From Spirochaetota bacterium (GTDB taxonomy: Bacteria; Spirochaetota; Spirochaetia; Treponematales; Treponemataceae), in NCBI GenBank assembly GCA_023398165.1, contig JAEWSQ010000028.1, positions 42,321 to 106,320 of the forward strand: a stretch of DNA of 64,000 nucleotides, given 5' to 3'. The notes below the pieces were generated by a model. The model was not told the DNA's origin. It did no database searches and saw only the letters and a program-made list of their open reading frames with translations. The position numbers and the translations under genes were made by a program. Of this stretch, positions 1 to 8,428 are shown piece after piece (position 1 is the first letter of the stretch; each line of letters starts with the position of its first letter).

Positions 1-73
1 ATTATTTTTCGGTATAACACCTGCAAAAAGCGCTGCCGCGCTTGATCCTGTAACCGCTTTATCGAGGGAATAA
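1..73 (+). CDS. C-terminal end of an FtsX/MacB-type ABC permease (partial)
   Basis: The reading frame that opens the window gives 23 residues ending in PAKSAAALDPVTALSRE before a TAA at 71-73. This matches the tail of MacB/FtsX-type permeases, where a Pro-Ala-x-x-Ala-(Ala/Ser) stretch and LDPxxAL close the last membrane segment. The complete neighbour ends the same way (PARRASKLDPCEALRYE). Only one base separates this stop from the next start, so the two permeases are translationally coupled and probably form a heterodimeric exporter. The upstream part lies outside the window. Confidence 0.7.
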   Translation, partial: LFFGITPAKSAAALDPVTALSRE

Positions 74-74
74 A

Positions 75-1328
75 ATGAATATTAAGTATATTGCAGCAGA
101 AGCAGTAGATTCGCTTGCTTCAAACACGAGAAAAGCACTTCTTGCGGCACTCGGTCTTCTTGTAGGTGTTGCTTCTGTTGTCTGCGTTATTGCAGCGGGT
201 CAGGGATTAAAAACTCTTATCGTGAAAGAGATGGGTTCTTTCGGCCGCCCTACCAGTTTAAATGTGTCTGTCAACTGGCGTTATTTGTGGGAAACAAATT
301 ATGAAGACATGCCCGAAGTTATAACCGATGAAGATATTGAGGGTATGAAATCGTTAGCCGGATTAGTTAGAGGCGTAAGCCCTTTGTCAGAATTTCAGTT
401 TAACGCCAGGTATGGAAGCGTTTCAAATGTTACAAGGCTTATATGTGTCTCTGCCGATTATTTCCCTATGCAGAAACTGCATCTTGCAAAAGGCAGAATG
501 TTTAATTTCGAGGACGATACACAAAAAAGAAGGACCGCAATACTTGGGGCAAATCTTGCAGAAAAGTTTTTCGGCAAGCCTTCCTCTTTTGATTATGAAG
601 ATCCTATAGGAAAAAGAGTTACTGTCGGAAATTTTGGAGAAGTTGAAGTCGTCGGTATTCTTGAAAAAGAGGAAACGAGTCTTTTTGCAGGTTTTTCAAA
701 TTACGACACTACAAATAACGGGACCTTATTTGTCCCTTACTCGACGGTAACAAGATTTGGAGGACAAAATACAGCGTATAATATTCTTGCAGAAGCAGAA
801 TCCGAAACAACAATAGAGAAGGCTGAAAAAGCTATTCTGGGAGTGCTTGCGCGGAATCACGGCTACTGGGGAGAAGGCGTTAATAAATTTAAAATAGAAT
901 CCGGAAAAAGCGCGCTGGAAGAAGTTTCCCTCATGACCGGACTTGTTACAACGTTTATAGCAGTAGTTGCAGGTTTATCTCTTGTCGTTGCCGGCATCGG
1001 TGTTATGAATGTTATGCTCATATCAGTAAAAGAGAGGACTCGGGAAATAGGAACCCGTAAAGCACTTGGTGCAAGAGGCTCCTGGATCGGGCAGCAGTTC
1101 CTGCTAGAATCACTTGCTGTTTGTCTTTCAGGAGGCCTGGGCGGGGTCGTTCTCGCGTATATTATTGCACAGATAGTTTCCAGGGTAAGCGAATGGCCCG
1201 CTCTTGTTCCTCCGGGAGCACTTCCGTTGTCCTTATTACTATCAATACTTGTATCTCTCGCGTTCGGCTTTTTACCGGCAAGAAGAGCTTCAAAACTTGA
1301 TCCCTGCGAAGCGCTGCGGTATGAATAA
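75..1328 (+). CDS. MacB/FtsX-type ABC transporter permease
   Basis: A 417-residue inner-membrane permease. The N-terminus has one membrane segment at about residues 20-45, then a large periplasmic MacB-type domain (about 50-270), then three membrane segments in the C-terminal FtsX domain. The family signature between segments is visible: GIGVMNVMLISVKERTREIG followed by KALGAR. Such proteins pair with a MacB/LolD-type ATPase and a membrane-fusion protein to move peptides, lipoproteins or drugs across the envelope. The substrate cannot be told from sequence. The start follows GAGGGAATAAA, which also holds the stop of the upstream permease. A hairpin terminator lies directly after the stop. Confidence 0.88.
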   Translation: MNIKYIAAEAVDSLASNTRKALLAALGLLVGVASVVCVIAAGQGLKTLIVKEMGSFGRPTSLNVSVNWRYLWETNYEDMPEVITDEDIEGMKSLAGLVRGVSPLSEFQFNARYGSVSNVTRLICVSADYFPMQKLHLAKGRMFNFEDDTQKRRTAILGANLAEKFFGKPSSFDYEDPIGKRVTVGNFGEVEVVGILEKEETSLFAGFSNYDTTNNGTLFVPYSTVTRFGGQNTAYNILAEAESETTIEKAEKAILGVLARNHGYWGEGVNKFKIESGKSALEEVSLMTGLVTTFIAVVAGLSLVVAGIGVMNVMLISVKERTREIGTRKALGARGSWIGQQFLLESLAVCLSGGLGGVVLAYIIAQIVSRVSEWPALVPPGALPLSLLLSILVSLAFGFLPARRASKLDPCEALRYE

Positions 1329-1330
1329 AA

Positions 1331-1360
1331 AAGGAGAAAGAGGACAAGCTCTTTCTCCTT
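1331..1360 (+). terminator. Hairpin terminator after the permease pair
   Basis: A perfect 12-bp stem (AAGGAGAAAGAG / CTCTTTCTCCTT) with a 6-nt loop sits directly after the permease stop, between it and the convergent lipoprotein gene. No long T-run follows, so termination strength is uncertain. Confidence 0.55.
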
Positions 1361-1394
1361 ATACAATTACACTATAACAGGAAATAAGGTATTT

Positions 1395-3131
1395 TTACCT
1401 GGAACCAGATGGAACTGCAGCACTATTCGAAACAGGCTGTAAACTTGTTAAAGGAATATTGCGTACCTGAATATGTGTTGAGTAATTAGTATATTTTGAA
1501 GTAATAACAAGCACGGAATTTTCCAACGGGATTAATTTAAGACCGCTTTCCGATGTATATTCTGTAAGCTTTAACTTTTCTGCAAAAGGAGCTGTTGTAT
1601 TATGACAGACAAGAACCGTTCCGGTGTTTGTATCCTCCAGGGTTAGGTAGTAATCGGTATAAAATAGTATATCTTCAATATAAACACCAAGGGTATCAGA
1701 GTATAAGAGCTTGCTTTTATTAGCTGCATCGCTTTCATCTATTTTGTAAATATTTCCATTGCCCGTTATGAAAGCCTGTTCAGTTTTATACTGTTTAATA
1801 AATGATAAAAAGCTTCCGTTTCTAACAAAACTGCTGGAGAACGTATGAGTTATACCGTCATCCGGAGTGGTATCGAAATCAAAAAAGTAAATCGAGTCTG
1901 AGGCATACGAGGTATCTATAAAAAATGACCTGTTAATAGCAGGGAAGTATATGCCCTCAGAAAGGGAACTATAGAGAGTGTCATTTACAAGGGCTGCGGT
2001 TGAAGTGGCTTTTGTGAACAAGAATACTGAAGATAATGAATCTACAAGAAGATAGTCACCAAAAGTGTGCAGAGCATCGATCGAACTTGGAAAGTTATAG
2101 AGCAGTTCACTTTTTTCTGTTACGGCATCAAATTTATACAGCTGCTTCCCGACGCCAAGATAAATTATATCTCCATCCTGTACTGAATCTGTGATGTCTG
2201 AAGTAAAAGTTGTCATTACTGTTGTCAGTTCTGTGGCAAGATCCCATTTTACTAAGCGTCGTGAATCTGATGCGGCGTCAAAGTACAGGTTTTTGTTAGC
2301 ATAAAAAGCATTGCGGTATTCAAATTTAGAGCTTTCCTCTTTGAGTTTTTGCTGAGTTATGTCTTCTATGAAAAACTCTGATTTTACAGATGACGAGAAC
2401 GTATCGGGTTCCAGAAAAAGGTATACAATGTCATCGGTAAAAGAGTATTCAGAGTCAACGGCGCTTATTGAACTGTAAGATCCATAATACGACGAATCAA
2501 ATGAAATGACAGAATATGAGCTGCTGAAATACCCTGTACTGTAGCCTTCAGTATTCGTTAACCTGCATTTAAATGTTTTTCCCTTAACATTGTCAATTTC
2601 GTAAATATAAAAGGGTTCAATATTGTAGTCGATGGTGAAGGAGGTTCCCGCAGGTATCGGTTGAACATATTTCTTGCTGTAACCGTACACTTTAGTGTCC
2701 GAGTTGGTATAATAATCATAATAAAGCCAGTATTTCTCGGTTACGGTCTTATCTGTAATACTGTTAATATCGTGTCTGCTTATAAATAGTTTGGCATTTG
2801 TGACCTCGCTGGAGAGTATAAATTCAATGCGGATATCGTTCTCTTTCACCGATACTGTCTGGTTTATCTCACTGTCAGCAGTAACAGTACCCATGTCAAA
2901 TTCTCCGGTTACTTCATATTCTCCGCGGTTTACCCTATAGAGTACTGCCTTCAGCTTATATGAAGGTTCATTCTCGGGGAAACATGAAAGGCTGCACGTA
3001 TACGTTTCCGGTTCTTTTTCAGCAGAACCAAACAGATCTGAACAGGAAGTTAAAAGAAAACTTACGAACATAATTAACAGGATACTAATAATTAATAGTG
3101 TCTTGTTTAAGCAATTTTTACTGAATAGCAC
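1395..3131 (-). CDS. Large lipoprotein of unknown function
   Basis: A 578-residue lipoprotein. A hydrophobic signal of about 25 residues ends in the lipobox FLLTSC, with the lipidated cysteine near residue 30. The rest is rich in Ser, Tyr, Asp and Thr and looks like a beta-rich extracytoplasmic protein. The second half has short recurring blocks with aromatic residues followed by acidic ones (for example YKFDAVTEKSELLYNF, RRLVKWDLATELTTV), reminiscent of a degenerate beta-propeller. I recognise no family. The start is taken as GTG at 3131, because GGAGG lies 6 nt upstream; a longer frame with a TTG start at 3146 has no such site. It stands alone, convergent with the permease gene. Confidence 0.65.
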   Translation of the reverse strand: MLFSKNCLNKTLLIISILLIMFVSFLLTSCSDLFGSAEKEPETYTCSLSCFPENEPSYKLKAVLYRVNRGEYEVTGEFDMGTVTADSEINQTVSVKENDIRIEFILSSEVTNAKLFISRHDINSITDKTVTEKYWLYYDYYTNSDTKVYGYSKKYVQPIPAGTSFTIDYNIEPFYIYEIDNVKGKTFKCRLTNTEGYSTGYFSSSYSVISFDSSYYGSYSSISAVDSEYSFTDDIVYLFLEPDTFSSSVKSEFFIEDITQQKLKEESSKFEYRNAFYANKNLYFDAASDSRRLVKWDLATELTTVMTTFTSDITDSVQDGDIIYLGVGKQLYKFDAVTEKSELLYNFPSSIDALHTFGDYLLVDSLSSVFLFTKATSTAALVNDTLYSSLSEGIYFPAINRSFFIDTSYASDSIYFFDFDTTPDDGITHTFSSSFVRNGSFLSFIKQYKTEQAFITGNGNIYKIDESDAANKSKLLYSDTLGVYIEDILFYTDYYLTLEDTNTGTVLVCHNTTAPFAEKLKLTEYTSESGLKLIPLENSVLVITSKYTNYSTHIQVRNIPLTSLQPVSNSAAVPSGSR

Positions 3132-3262
3132 GCTATGCCTCCACAATACTAATAAAGTTCATTATATCATATGAGCATTAATAAATCCACTTCATTATTG
3201 TAAACGAACACAGGCATACAGGTTTGTCCCATGAGAGCATTATCAGAATAGGCTATTGTATG

Positions 3263-3673
3263 CTATTTCTTTTCATATGGATGAGAATCGTTATTACGGG
3301 TTAAATAAAGAATTTTATACCTTGATGAAAAGTCGTAGTCATAGACCCAGGGGTAAGACCCATCTTCGAACTTAATATTCAGGGTGAGCTCTTTTGTTTT
3401 CTCATCATACGTATAGGTAAAGGAGTAGAGTTCATCATATGCTAGTTGTTCCTCATCGAGTTTAGTTCCTGCATATGCTTTGTAAGTATACGTACCTGTC
3501 ATATTTTCTTCAAACGTATAGGTTCTAACATAGTAGAAATCCCTCCCTCCCTCCGGCTGTACATATACTGTTTCCCATGTTCCTACAAAGTGGTTTTGTA
3601 CAAACATATCGCACGAAAATAATGCAGTTATCATGAGACCGACAGCAAGTTTATAAAGATTTTTCTTTACCAT
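3263..3673 (-). CDS. Small lipoprotein, lipocalin-like
   Basis: A 136-residue protein with a signal peptide ending in ALFSC (lipidated Cys about residue 21). The mature part begins with the pattern VGTWE and continues with alternating beta strands rich in Tyr and Thr (TYTFEENMTGTYTYKA, FTYTYDEKTKELTLNI), typical of the small lipocalin-like fold that many lipoproteins share. No ligand can be deduced. The start at 3673 is well supported by AAGGAGCGGGGTT directly upstream. The gene lies between the large lipoprotein and the esterase, all on the minus strand, but with gaps that allow separate transcription. Confidence 0.6.
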   Translation of the reverse strand: MVKKNLYKLAVGLMITALFSCDMFVQNHFVGTWETVYVQPEGGRDFYYVRTYTFEENMTGTYTYKAYAGTKLDEEQLAYDELYSFTYTYDEKTKELTLNIKFEDGSYPWVYDYDFSSRYKILYLTRNNDSHPYEKK

Positions 3674-3699
3674 AACCCCGCTCCTTATGAATAATACCC

Positions 3700-4644
3700 T
3701 TACAAGGGTAAAGTATAAAACATCTTTTTTGCAAACGCAATTCGTTTTTCTATCATGTCCTGAGTAATCGGGCTTGTAAAATTAAGTTCGACTCCGTGAA
3801 TGGTTCTCTTGGTGTTATTAAGTTCTGACATGACTCCGGCTTTTAGGAGTCTTTCGTGATACTCAATTCCCTCATCGCGCAGGCAGTCGAACTCATTTAC
3901 CTCAACAAAAGCAGGCGGCAGATCTTTGAGGTTTTCTGTTTCTGCAGGAGATGCATAGATTAGGTCTTCCGGTCTAGTATTCCTCTTGTAGAGTTTCCAC
4001 ATCTTTGCGTTTAATACTGCATTCCATACGGGAGTATCCGGAAACATATTCATAGATTCCGTTTTCATACGGGCGTCCAGTGCGGGGCACACAAGAATTT
4101 GAAATAAAAGCTTAATACCCTTGTCTCTTGCCATTTGCGCCAGAGCCGCTGCAAGGTTTCCCCCCGCACTGTCCCCGCATACGCCGATTCTATCAACATC
4201 TATCTGTAGATTCTCCGCATTTTCTCTTACCCATGAGAGAGCAGCGTAGCAGTCTTCAATTGCGGCAGGGCAGGCATATTTCGGGGCAAGGCGGTAATTG
4301 ACCGACACAACTTTACACGGTATTTGTTTAGCAAACATTGCAGCAATTGTTTTATGGTAGCCGATTGCATTAAAAACAAAGCCTCCGCCGTGAATAAAAA
4401 TAAGGCAGGGAAGCTTTCCCGTCTCGTTTTTTGCTGATAAGAGATCGACCGATATTCTTTGTCCGTCAAAACTTTGTATCCTGCGTCTTTCCCATACAAT
4501 GTCTTCACCGGTTTTTTCAACAATGTATGAAAGTTTTGTTACCGGCTGCGAGGCAAGAAGGAATAAGGGATTCAGTGAAAGTTTCATAGAAACATGTTTA
4601 AAATCTTCGTGTACAGGATATTTTGTCATAGGTGCCGCCTTCAT
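3700..4644 (-). CDS. Alpha/beta hydrolase, hormone-sensitive lipase (HSL) family esterase
   Basis: A 314-residue alpha/beta hydrolase. The oxyanion-hole motif HGGGF is at residues 85-89, the nucleophile elbow GDSAGGN at 157-163 (Ser159), and the remaining triad members are likely Asp253 (EFDCLRDEG) and His283 (TIHGVEL). This is the full HSL/bHSL (family IV) pattern. The enzyme should hydrolyse short- to medium-chain carboxylic esters in the cytoplasm, since no signal peptide is present; the natural substrate is unknown. The start may be ATG at 4629 rather than 4644, as GAAGG sits 8 nt before the former. The gene is divergent from the small membrane protein at 4688. Confidence 0.88.
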   Translation of the reverse strand: MKAAPMTKYPVHEDFKHVSMKLSLNPLFLLASQPVTKLSYIVEKTGEDIVWERRRIQSFDGQRISVDLLSAKNETGKLPCLIFIHGGGFVFNAIGYHKTIAAMFAKQIPCKVVSVNYRLAPKYACPAAIEDCYAALSWVRENAENLQIDVDRIGVCGDSAGGNLAAALAQMARDKGIKLLFQILVCPALDARMKTESMNMFPDTPVWNAVLNAKMWKLYKRNTRPEDLIYASPAETENLKDLPPAFVEVNEFDCLRDEGIEYHERLLKAGVMSELNNTKRTIHGVELNFTSPITQDMIEKRIAFAKKMFYTLPL

Positions 4645-4674
4645 ATATAATTTTACTTTACAAGCAGTATAAAG

Positions 4675-4680
4675 TATAAT
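4675..4680 (+). promoter_or_regulatory. -10 hexamer placing the transcript start at the ATG of the next gene
   Basis: A consensus TATAAT ends 7 nt before the ATG at 4688. No Shine-Dalgarno motif fits between them. A weak -35 (TTTACT, 4652-4657) lies 17 nt upstream. The arrangement predicts a leaderless mRNA. Confidence 0.5.
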
Positions 4681-4687
4681 ACCAGTT

Positions 4688-5239
4688 ATGAAATCTATCT
4701 ACACAAAACAAATTATAATAGCCTCCCTGCTGTTGTTCTGCACCGCTTTTATGCTTATTCAGTTTTCACCCATTGGGCTGAGGGGATTACTCGCACTAAC
4801 GGGAGGTGCTTCAATTCTTGACATGCAGTTTCCCTGGTACTCGCCCGGTAAGGCTTATGAGGTGCTGGAAGCTCTGGGATCTGAAGGAAGAGCGTTCAAT
4901 CTTACGAGAATTCTCCCGCTCGATATTCTGTTTCCTTTCTCATACAGTCTGCTTTTCTGCGCTCTGACAGGTTTTCTTTATAAGACAAACGGTTTTAAAA
5001 AGAAAACGTATATTGTATTAAGCTTAAGCGGCCCATGTGCCGGTCTTTTTGATCTTATGGAGAATACATGTGTGTTTATTATGCTGAAGAAATATCCTTT
5101 TGTACTGCATAAAGCGGCCTTTGCATCAAATATTTTTACACAGGTGAAGTTTATGTTTTTCGGCGGTTCGTTCATACTGATTGTAATCGGTGTCTGTATG
5201 TTTTTAAACAGACGGAGACAAAGCAGCGGAAAGAGATAA
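4688..5239 (+). CDS. Small integral membrane protein, unknown function
   Basis: A 183-residue protein with four predicted membrane segments (about residues 8-28, 78-98, 105-130 and 150-172) and a basic C-terminus (NRRRQSSGKR). Between segments one and two is a polar loop containing LDMQFPWYSPGKAYEVLEALG. I recognise the overall layout as that of small four-helix membrane proteins seen in many bacteria, but know no function. It is divergent from the esterase gene and ends 58 nt before the PhoH-like gene. Confidence 0.6.
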   Translation: MKSIYTKQIIIASLLLFCTAFMLIQFSPIGLRGLLALTGGASILDMQFPWYSPGKAYEVLEALGSEGRAFNLTRILPLDILFPFSYSLLFCALTGFLYKTNGFKKKTYIVLSLSGPCAGLFDLMENTCVFIMLKKYPFVLHKAAFASNIFTQVKFMFFGGSFILIVIGVCMFLNRRRQSSGKR

Positions 5240-5259
5240 TTTTTTTACACTCATTTAAC

Positions 5260-5288
5260 TTGATGTATTAAAAAACCTGGTGTAGACT
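5260..5288 (+). promoter_or_regulatory. Promoter of the PIN-PhoH gene, leaderless layout
   Basis: TTGATG (5260-5265), a 17-nt spacer and TAGACT (5283-5288) precede the ATG at 5298 by 9 nt. No ribosome binding site fits in the gap. Confidence 0.5.
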
Positions 5289-5297
5289 GAATATGAA

Positions 5298-6629
5298 ATG
5301 GCAAAAAAAAGGGCGAAAATATTTTTACTGGATACCAATGTAATTCTGCATGACTATACGTGTCTATATCAGTTTGAAGACAATGACATTGTGCTTCCTA
5401 TTACCGTGCTTGAAGAACTTGATAAATTTAAAAAAGGAAACGATATAATAAATTTTCATGCCAGGGAGTTTACAAGGGAACTGGATATTCTTTCCGGTGC
5501 TTCAATCTTTACAGGCGGCGTTCCGCTTGGATCAAAAAAAGGGAAACTGTTTATTGAAACAGGAAAGCCGTTTTCAAAAGAGCTTTCTGCGTCTTTTCCG
5601 GAACCAACAGCTGATCACCGGATTCTTGCAATCGCGCAATTTATTACCGCAAAAAATCCTGAACGTAAAGTAATACTAATTTCAAAAGATATTAATCTGA
5701 GGATGAAGGCGAAGTCTTTGGGGCTTTGCGCAGAAGATTATGAGTCAGATAAAATTCATGATGTGTCGAACATTGACCGTACTATTGAGGTGTTTGAAAA
5801 TTTGAATTCCAAACTGATAGCGGCCTTGTATGATAATCCGGACGGAGTGCCGGTGCAAAAATTTAAATTTAAAAAGACGCCCGCGGTAAATCAATATCTT
5901 ATTTTAAAAAATGGAACAAAAAGTGCGCTCGGATACTATGTCAAAGGCACTGGAAACATTATAAGGGTTGAAAAATTAAAATGCTACGGTATTGAACCGC
6001 GTAATGCGGAACAGGCATTTGCTCTTGATGCGCTTATGAGAAGCGAGATTCAGCTGGCGGCGCTTTCAGGAAAAGCCGGTACGGGAAAAACACTTCTCGC
6101 ACTTGCCGCCGCGCTTGCTCAGGAATCATCGTTTGATTATATAATGCTTGCGCGCCCGATTGTCCCGCTTGCCAACAGAGACATTGGATTCCTTCCCGGT
6201 GATATTGATGAAAAAATCGGACCGTACATGCAGCCCCTGTTTGATAACCTTTCAGTTATAAAGCATAAGTTCAAGGCTTCCAGCAAAGAAGCTGTTCATA
6301 TTGACGATCTTCAGAAAAAAGGAAAGCTCATAATAACGCCCCTTGCGTACATCCGGGGACGCAGTTTATCAAATGTTTTTTTCATTATCGACGAAGCGCA
6401 GAACCTTACACCCCATGAGGTAAAAACAATTATTACCCGTGCGGGCGAAGGTACCAAGATGATTTTTACCGGCGATATTCAGCAGATAGATTCCCCGTAT
6501 CTTGATTCGTGTTCAAACGGATTGAGTTATCTTATTGATAAGATGAAGGGTCAGGAAATATTCTCTCACGTGCATATGGTAAAAAGCGAGCGGAGTTATC
6601 TTGCAGAACTTGCAAGTGATCTATTGTAA
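5298..6629 (+). CDS. PIN domain - PhoH-like ATPase fusion (YlaK/PhoH2 type)
   Basis: A 443-residue, two-domain protein. Residues 8-140 form a PIN nuclease domain with the expected acidic residues (LLDTN with Asp12, Glu39-Glu40, Asp106, Asp131). Residues about 235-443 form a PhoH-type P-loop ATPase with Walker A GKAGTGKT (258-265) and Walker B FFIIDEAQN. Members of this PhoH2 architecture are ATP-driven RNA helicase/ribonucleases. Here the domains are full length and the catalytic residues intact. Many PhoH2 genes pair with a small antitoxin-like gene; none is seen here. The 3' end overlaps the convergent phospholipase-like gene by 34 bp. Confidence 0.9.
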   Translation: MAKKRAKIFLLDTNVILHDYTCLYQFEDNDIVLPITVLEELDKFKKGNDIINFHAREFTRELDILSGASIFTGGVPLGSKKGKLFIETGKPFSKELSASFPEPTADHRILAIAQFITAKNPERKVILISKDINLRMKAKSLGLCAEDYESDKIHDVSNIDRTIEVFENLNSKLIAALYDNPDGVPVQKFKFKKTPAVNQYLILKNGTKSALGYYVKGTGNIIRVEKLKCYGIEPRNAEQAFALDALMRSEIQLAALSGKAGTGKTLLALAAALAQESSFDYIMLARPIVPLANRDIGFLPGDIDEKIGPYMQPLFDNLSVIKHKFKASSKEAVHIDDLQKKGKLIITPLAYIRGRSLSNVFFIIDEAQNLTPHEVKTIITRAGEGTKMIFTGDIQQIDSPYLDSCSNGLSYLIDKMKGQEIFSHVHMVKSERSYLAELASDLL

Positions 6630-7588
6630 AATTCCTTATTCCAATATTTCATCTCATCTCCGGGAGCGCAGCCTTCATGGTTCAGATTTCCGAGAAAGCT
6701 GACAAACGCGGATGCTTTTTCCCCGGCAGTGCTGCTGTCACCTGTATCCCACTCAATATCATCGATCATCTTCTCCGCCTCGAGTGCAGTTTCAAGAGCC
6801 TGCTGCGTAAGATCCCCGGTACTTTCATATTGTACAGTACCTGTTGACGGCATAAGCCATTGTACGTGCTCTGAATTACGGTAGTCTCTTTGTTCGAATT
6901 CTCTGTTAATTACCGGCTGAATCATCGAACGGGGAAGTGAATTATGTAACCCCAATACATCAAATATACAGCGCTTTATACCCAGAGGATCCCAAATACA
7001 TTGGAGTACTGTTCTCATGTCATAAAAAGAATCTTCATACATACCGGAAACATAACGTTCAGGAAAGGCCTTTAGAAACAGGACATCAGCAGATGAGAGC
7101 CAGATTTTTTCTGAATTGAGCATGATACGCGGATTTTGAGAGTAGGGTTCACCCTGTTTCTGCGGAACTGGGCCAAGGGTTGCAAGAGAGGCTTCAAAAC
7201 AGGCATGGCGTATTCTTGAGGGAGGATCAATAGTATTTTTGGTTGAAAATCCTGCGTTCCAGTATACCCAGGGGTGTATTTTTCTGTCGAGAAGATAGTG
7301 ATACACGAACCCTTTAAGAAAACGGAAGGCAAGGGGGCGTAAAGAAACATGGGTAATATCGAGGGCAGCCTGTACCATGGGGCCGAAGACTGCAGAAGGT
7401 TCTGCTTCATGGAGCCATTGTGCAAAGTCATGAACACGGCTGCAGTTAATTCCCTTTTGCCACGGAACTTGTCCGAAAAAGAAGAAGGGATCAGGGCCGT
7501 GGGTTCCAAGCGTTTCAGGGCCGGAAAAACCCGGTTTTTGACCCAGAATTTTCAGGCAGAACTGCCAGTGATCAGGTGCGGCCGGCAT
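6596..7588 (-). CDS. Zinc-dependent phospholipase C-like protein
   Basis: A 330-residue protein that resembles the bacterial zinc-dependent phospholipase C-like family (often called DUF/Zn_dep_PLPC-like). Supporting motifs are the N-terminal HGPDPFFFFGQ, where an early Gly-Pro-Asp element binds metal in the family, and GFVYHYLLDRKIHPWVYW, whose His and Asp residues are the expected later ligands. No signal peptide is visible, so the protein is probably cytoplasmic; in many anaerobes these proteins have no proven phospholipase activity. The start is supported by AAGGGGGGACACCG upstream of the ATG. A second family member (7774-8367) lies divergently. Confidence 0.7.
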   Translation of the reverse strand: MPAAPDHWQFCLKILGQKPGFSGPETLGTHGPDPFFFFGQVPWQKGINCSRVHDFAQWLHEAEPSAVFGPMVQAALDITHVSLRPLAFRFLKGFVYHYLLDRKIHPWVYWNAGFSTKNTIDPPSRIRHACFEASLATLGPVPQKQGEPYSQNPRIMLNSEKIWLSSADVLFLKAFPERYVSGMYEDSFYDMRTVLQCIWDPLGIKRCIFDVLGLHNSLPRSMIQPVINREFEQRDYRNSEHVQWLMPSTGTVQYESTGDLTQQALETALEAEKMIDDIEWDTGDSSTAGEKASAFVSFLGNLNHEGCAPGDEMKYWNKEFYNRSLASSAR

Positions 7589-7719
7589 CGGTGTCCCCCT
7601 TTCGATAAGACCATACTTTTACATTGAATATCATAGACAACAGTATACACCAGTTTGCATCTGCATGTGTCAAGTTTCTCCAAATAAGTAATAAATTATG
7701 CTGGAAACCGTATTATACC

Positions 7720-7745
7720 TCGATTTAAATTTTATTTTAAATCGA
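7720..7745. promoter_or_regulatory. Inverted repeat between divergent phospholipase-like genes
   Basis: TCGATTTAAA and TTTAAATCGA form 10-bp perfect arms around a 6-nt spacer in the 164-to-185-nt intergenic space. It sits 29-54 nt before the ATG at 7774 and has the geometry of a dimeric repressor site. No adjacent regulator gene is seen. Confidence 0.4.
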
Positions 7746-7773
7746 TTTAACAATGATTTTGTATCTTTTTGCC

Positions 7774-8367
7774 ATGACATATCAAACACATGCATATTTT
7801 GGGCAAGTATTGTTTTCATGCATCTCTGAAGTATGGAATGCGGATATTAGTGAAAAACAACTTATTATCGGTTCCGTTAAACCGGACCGGTCATCGCTGT
7901 TTCTAAGTCATCCTCATTTTTGGAATTACTCAAAAAACTTTGTGTATAAGAGGATAAAGAAGCTTTCACATAAAAAAATTGTGAGCGGAAAAAAGAATAA
8001 AAAATTCAGTATGGAGCTCGGTATTGTTCTCCACTATATAGCAGATTTTTTTACAGCAGTTCACAATATAAGTCCCAACAAGGTTCTGGAGCATATGGCC
8101 TATGAAGAGAAGCTTCATAAGGCCTTTCTGGAACAGATTACTGTTGAGAAGGTTAAGCAGTATGCGCGCTCCGCGCTTTTGCTTAATCCGGAAAGAAAAC
8201 TTGAAAACTGCATTGCAGAACTAAGAATACGTCATGCCGTATATAAACCCTCGCGGGATAATCCGGATAATGACATTCGTGAAATTCTAAATGCCAGTTT
8301 CTTAGTTCTCTCTTTTGTGTTAGGTGCTGTACTTGAAGAAAAAGAAATGAAAAAAAAAGCTGTTTAA
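7774..8367 (+). CDS. Zinc-dependent phospholipase C-like protein, short form
   Basis: A 197-residue protein. The early GSVKPD (with a conserved Asp) and later ELGIVLHYIADFFTAVHN, rich in His and Asp, match the zinc-dependent phospholipase C-like family and parallel the motifs of the longer homologue next door. The C-terminus ends in a Lys-rich tail (EEKEMKKKAV). I prefer ATG at 7774 to that at 7753: TATCTT (7762-7767) ends 6 nt before it, a layout repeated at other genes here, and family proteins start close to TYQTHAYFG. No signal peptide is present. The substrate is unknown. Confidence 0.65.
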   Translation: MTYQTHAYFGQVLFSCISEVWNADISEKQLIIGSVKPDRSSLFLSHPHFWNYSKNFVYKRIKKLSHKKIVSGKKNKKFSMELGIVLHYIADFFTAVHNISPNKVLEHMAYEEKLHKAFLEQITVEKVKQYARSALLLNPERKLENCIAELRIRHAVYKPSRDNPDNDIREILNASFLVLSFVLGAVLEEKEMKKKAV

Positions 8368-8381
8368 AAAAGTGTAAAAAC

Positions 8382-8421
8382 ATACTGCACAGAGAATGTG
8401 TGAATGCTCTCTGTGCAGTAT
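8382..8421. terminator. Bidirectional terminator between convergent genes
   Basis: A perfect 14-bp stem (ATACTGCACAGAGA / TCTCTGTGCAGTAT) with a 12-nt loop lies between the short phospholipase-like gene and the cotH-like gene. A T-rich tract follows it on the minus strand (GTTTTTAC), so it should stop the cotH operon best. Confidence 0.75.
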
Positions 8422-8428
8422 AGGGATG

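Noticed and set aside
863..1366. Long open frame on the minus strand inside the FtsX permease gene
   Set aside because: It is antisense to a recognisable, full-length permease and encodes no known motif. Many similar antisense frames (for example 15474-15902, 28865-29389, 43308-43799, 57459-57827) were rejected for the same reason.
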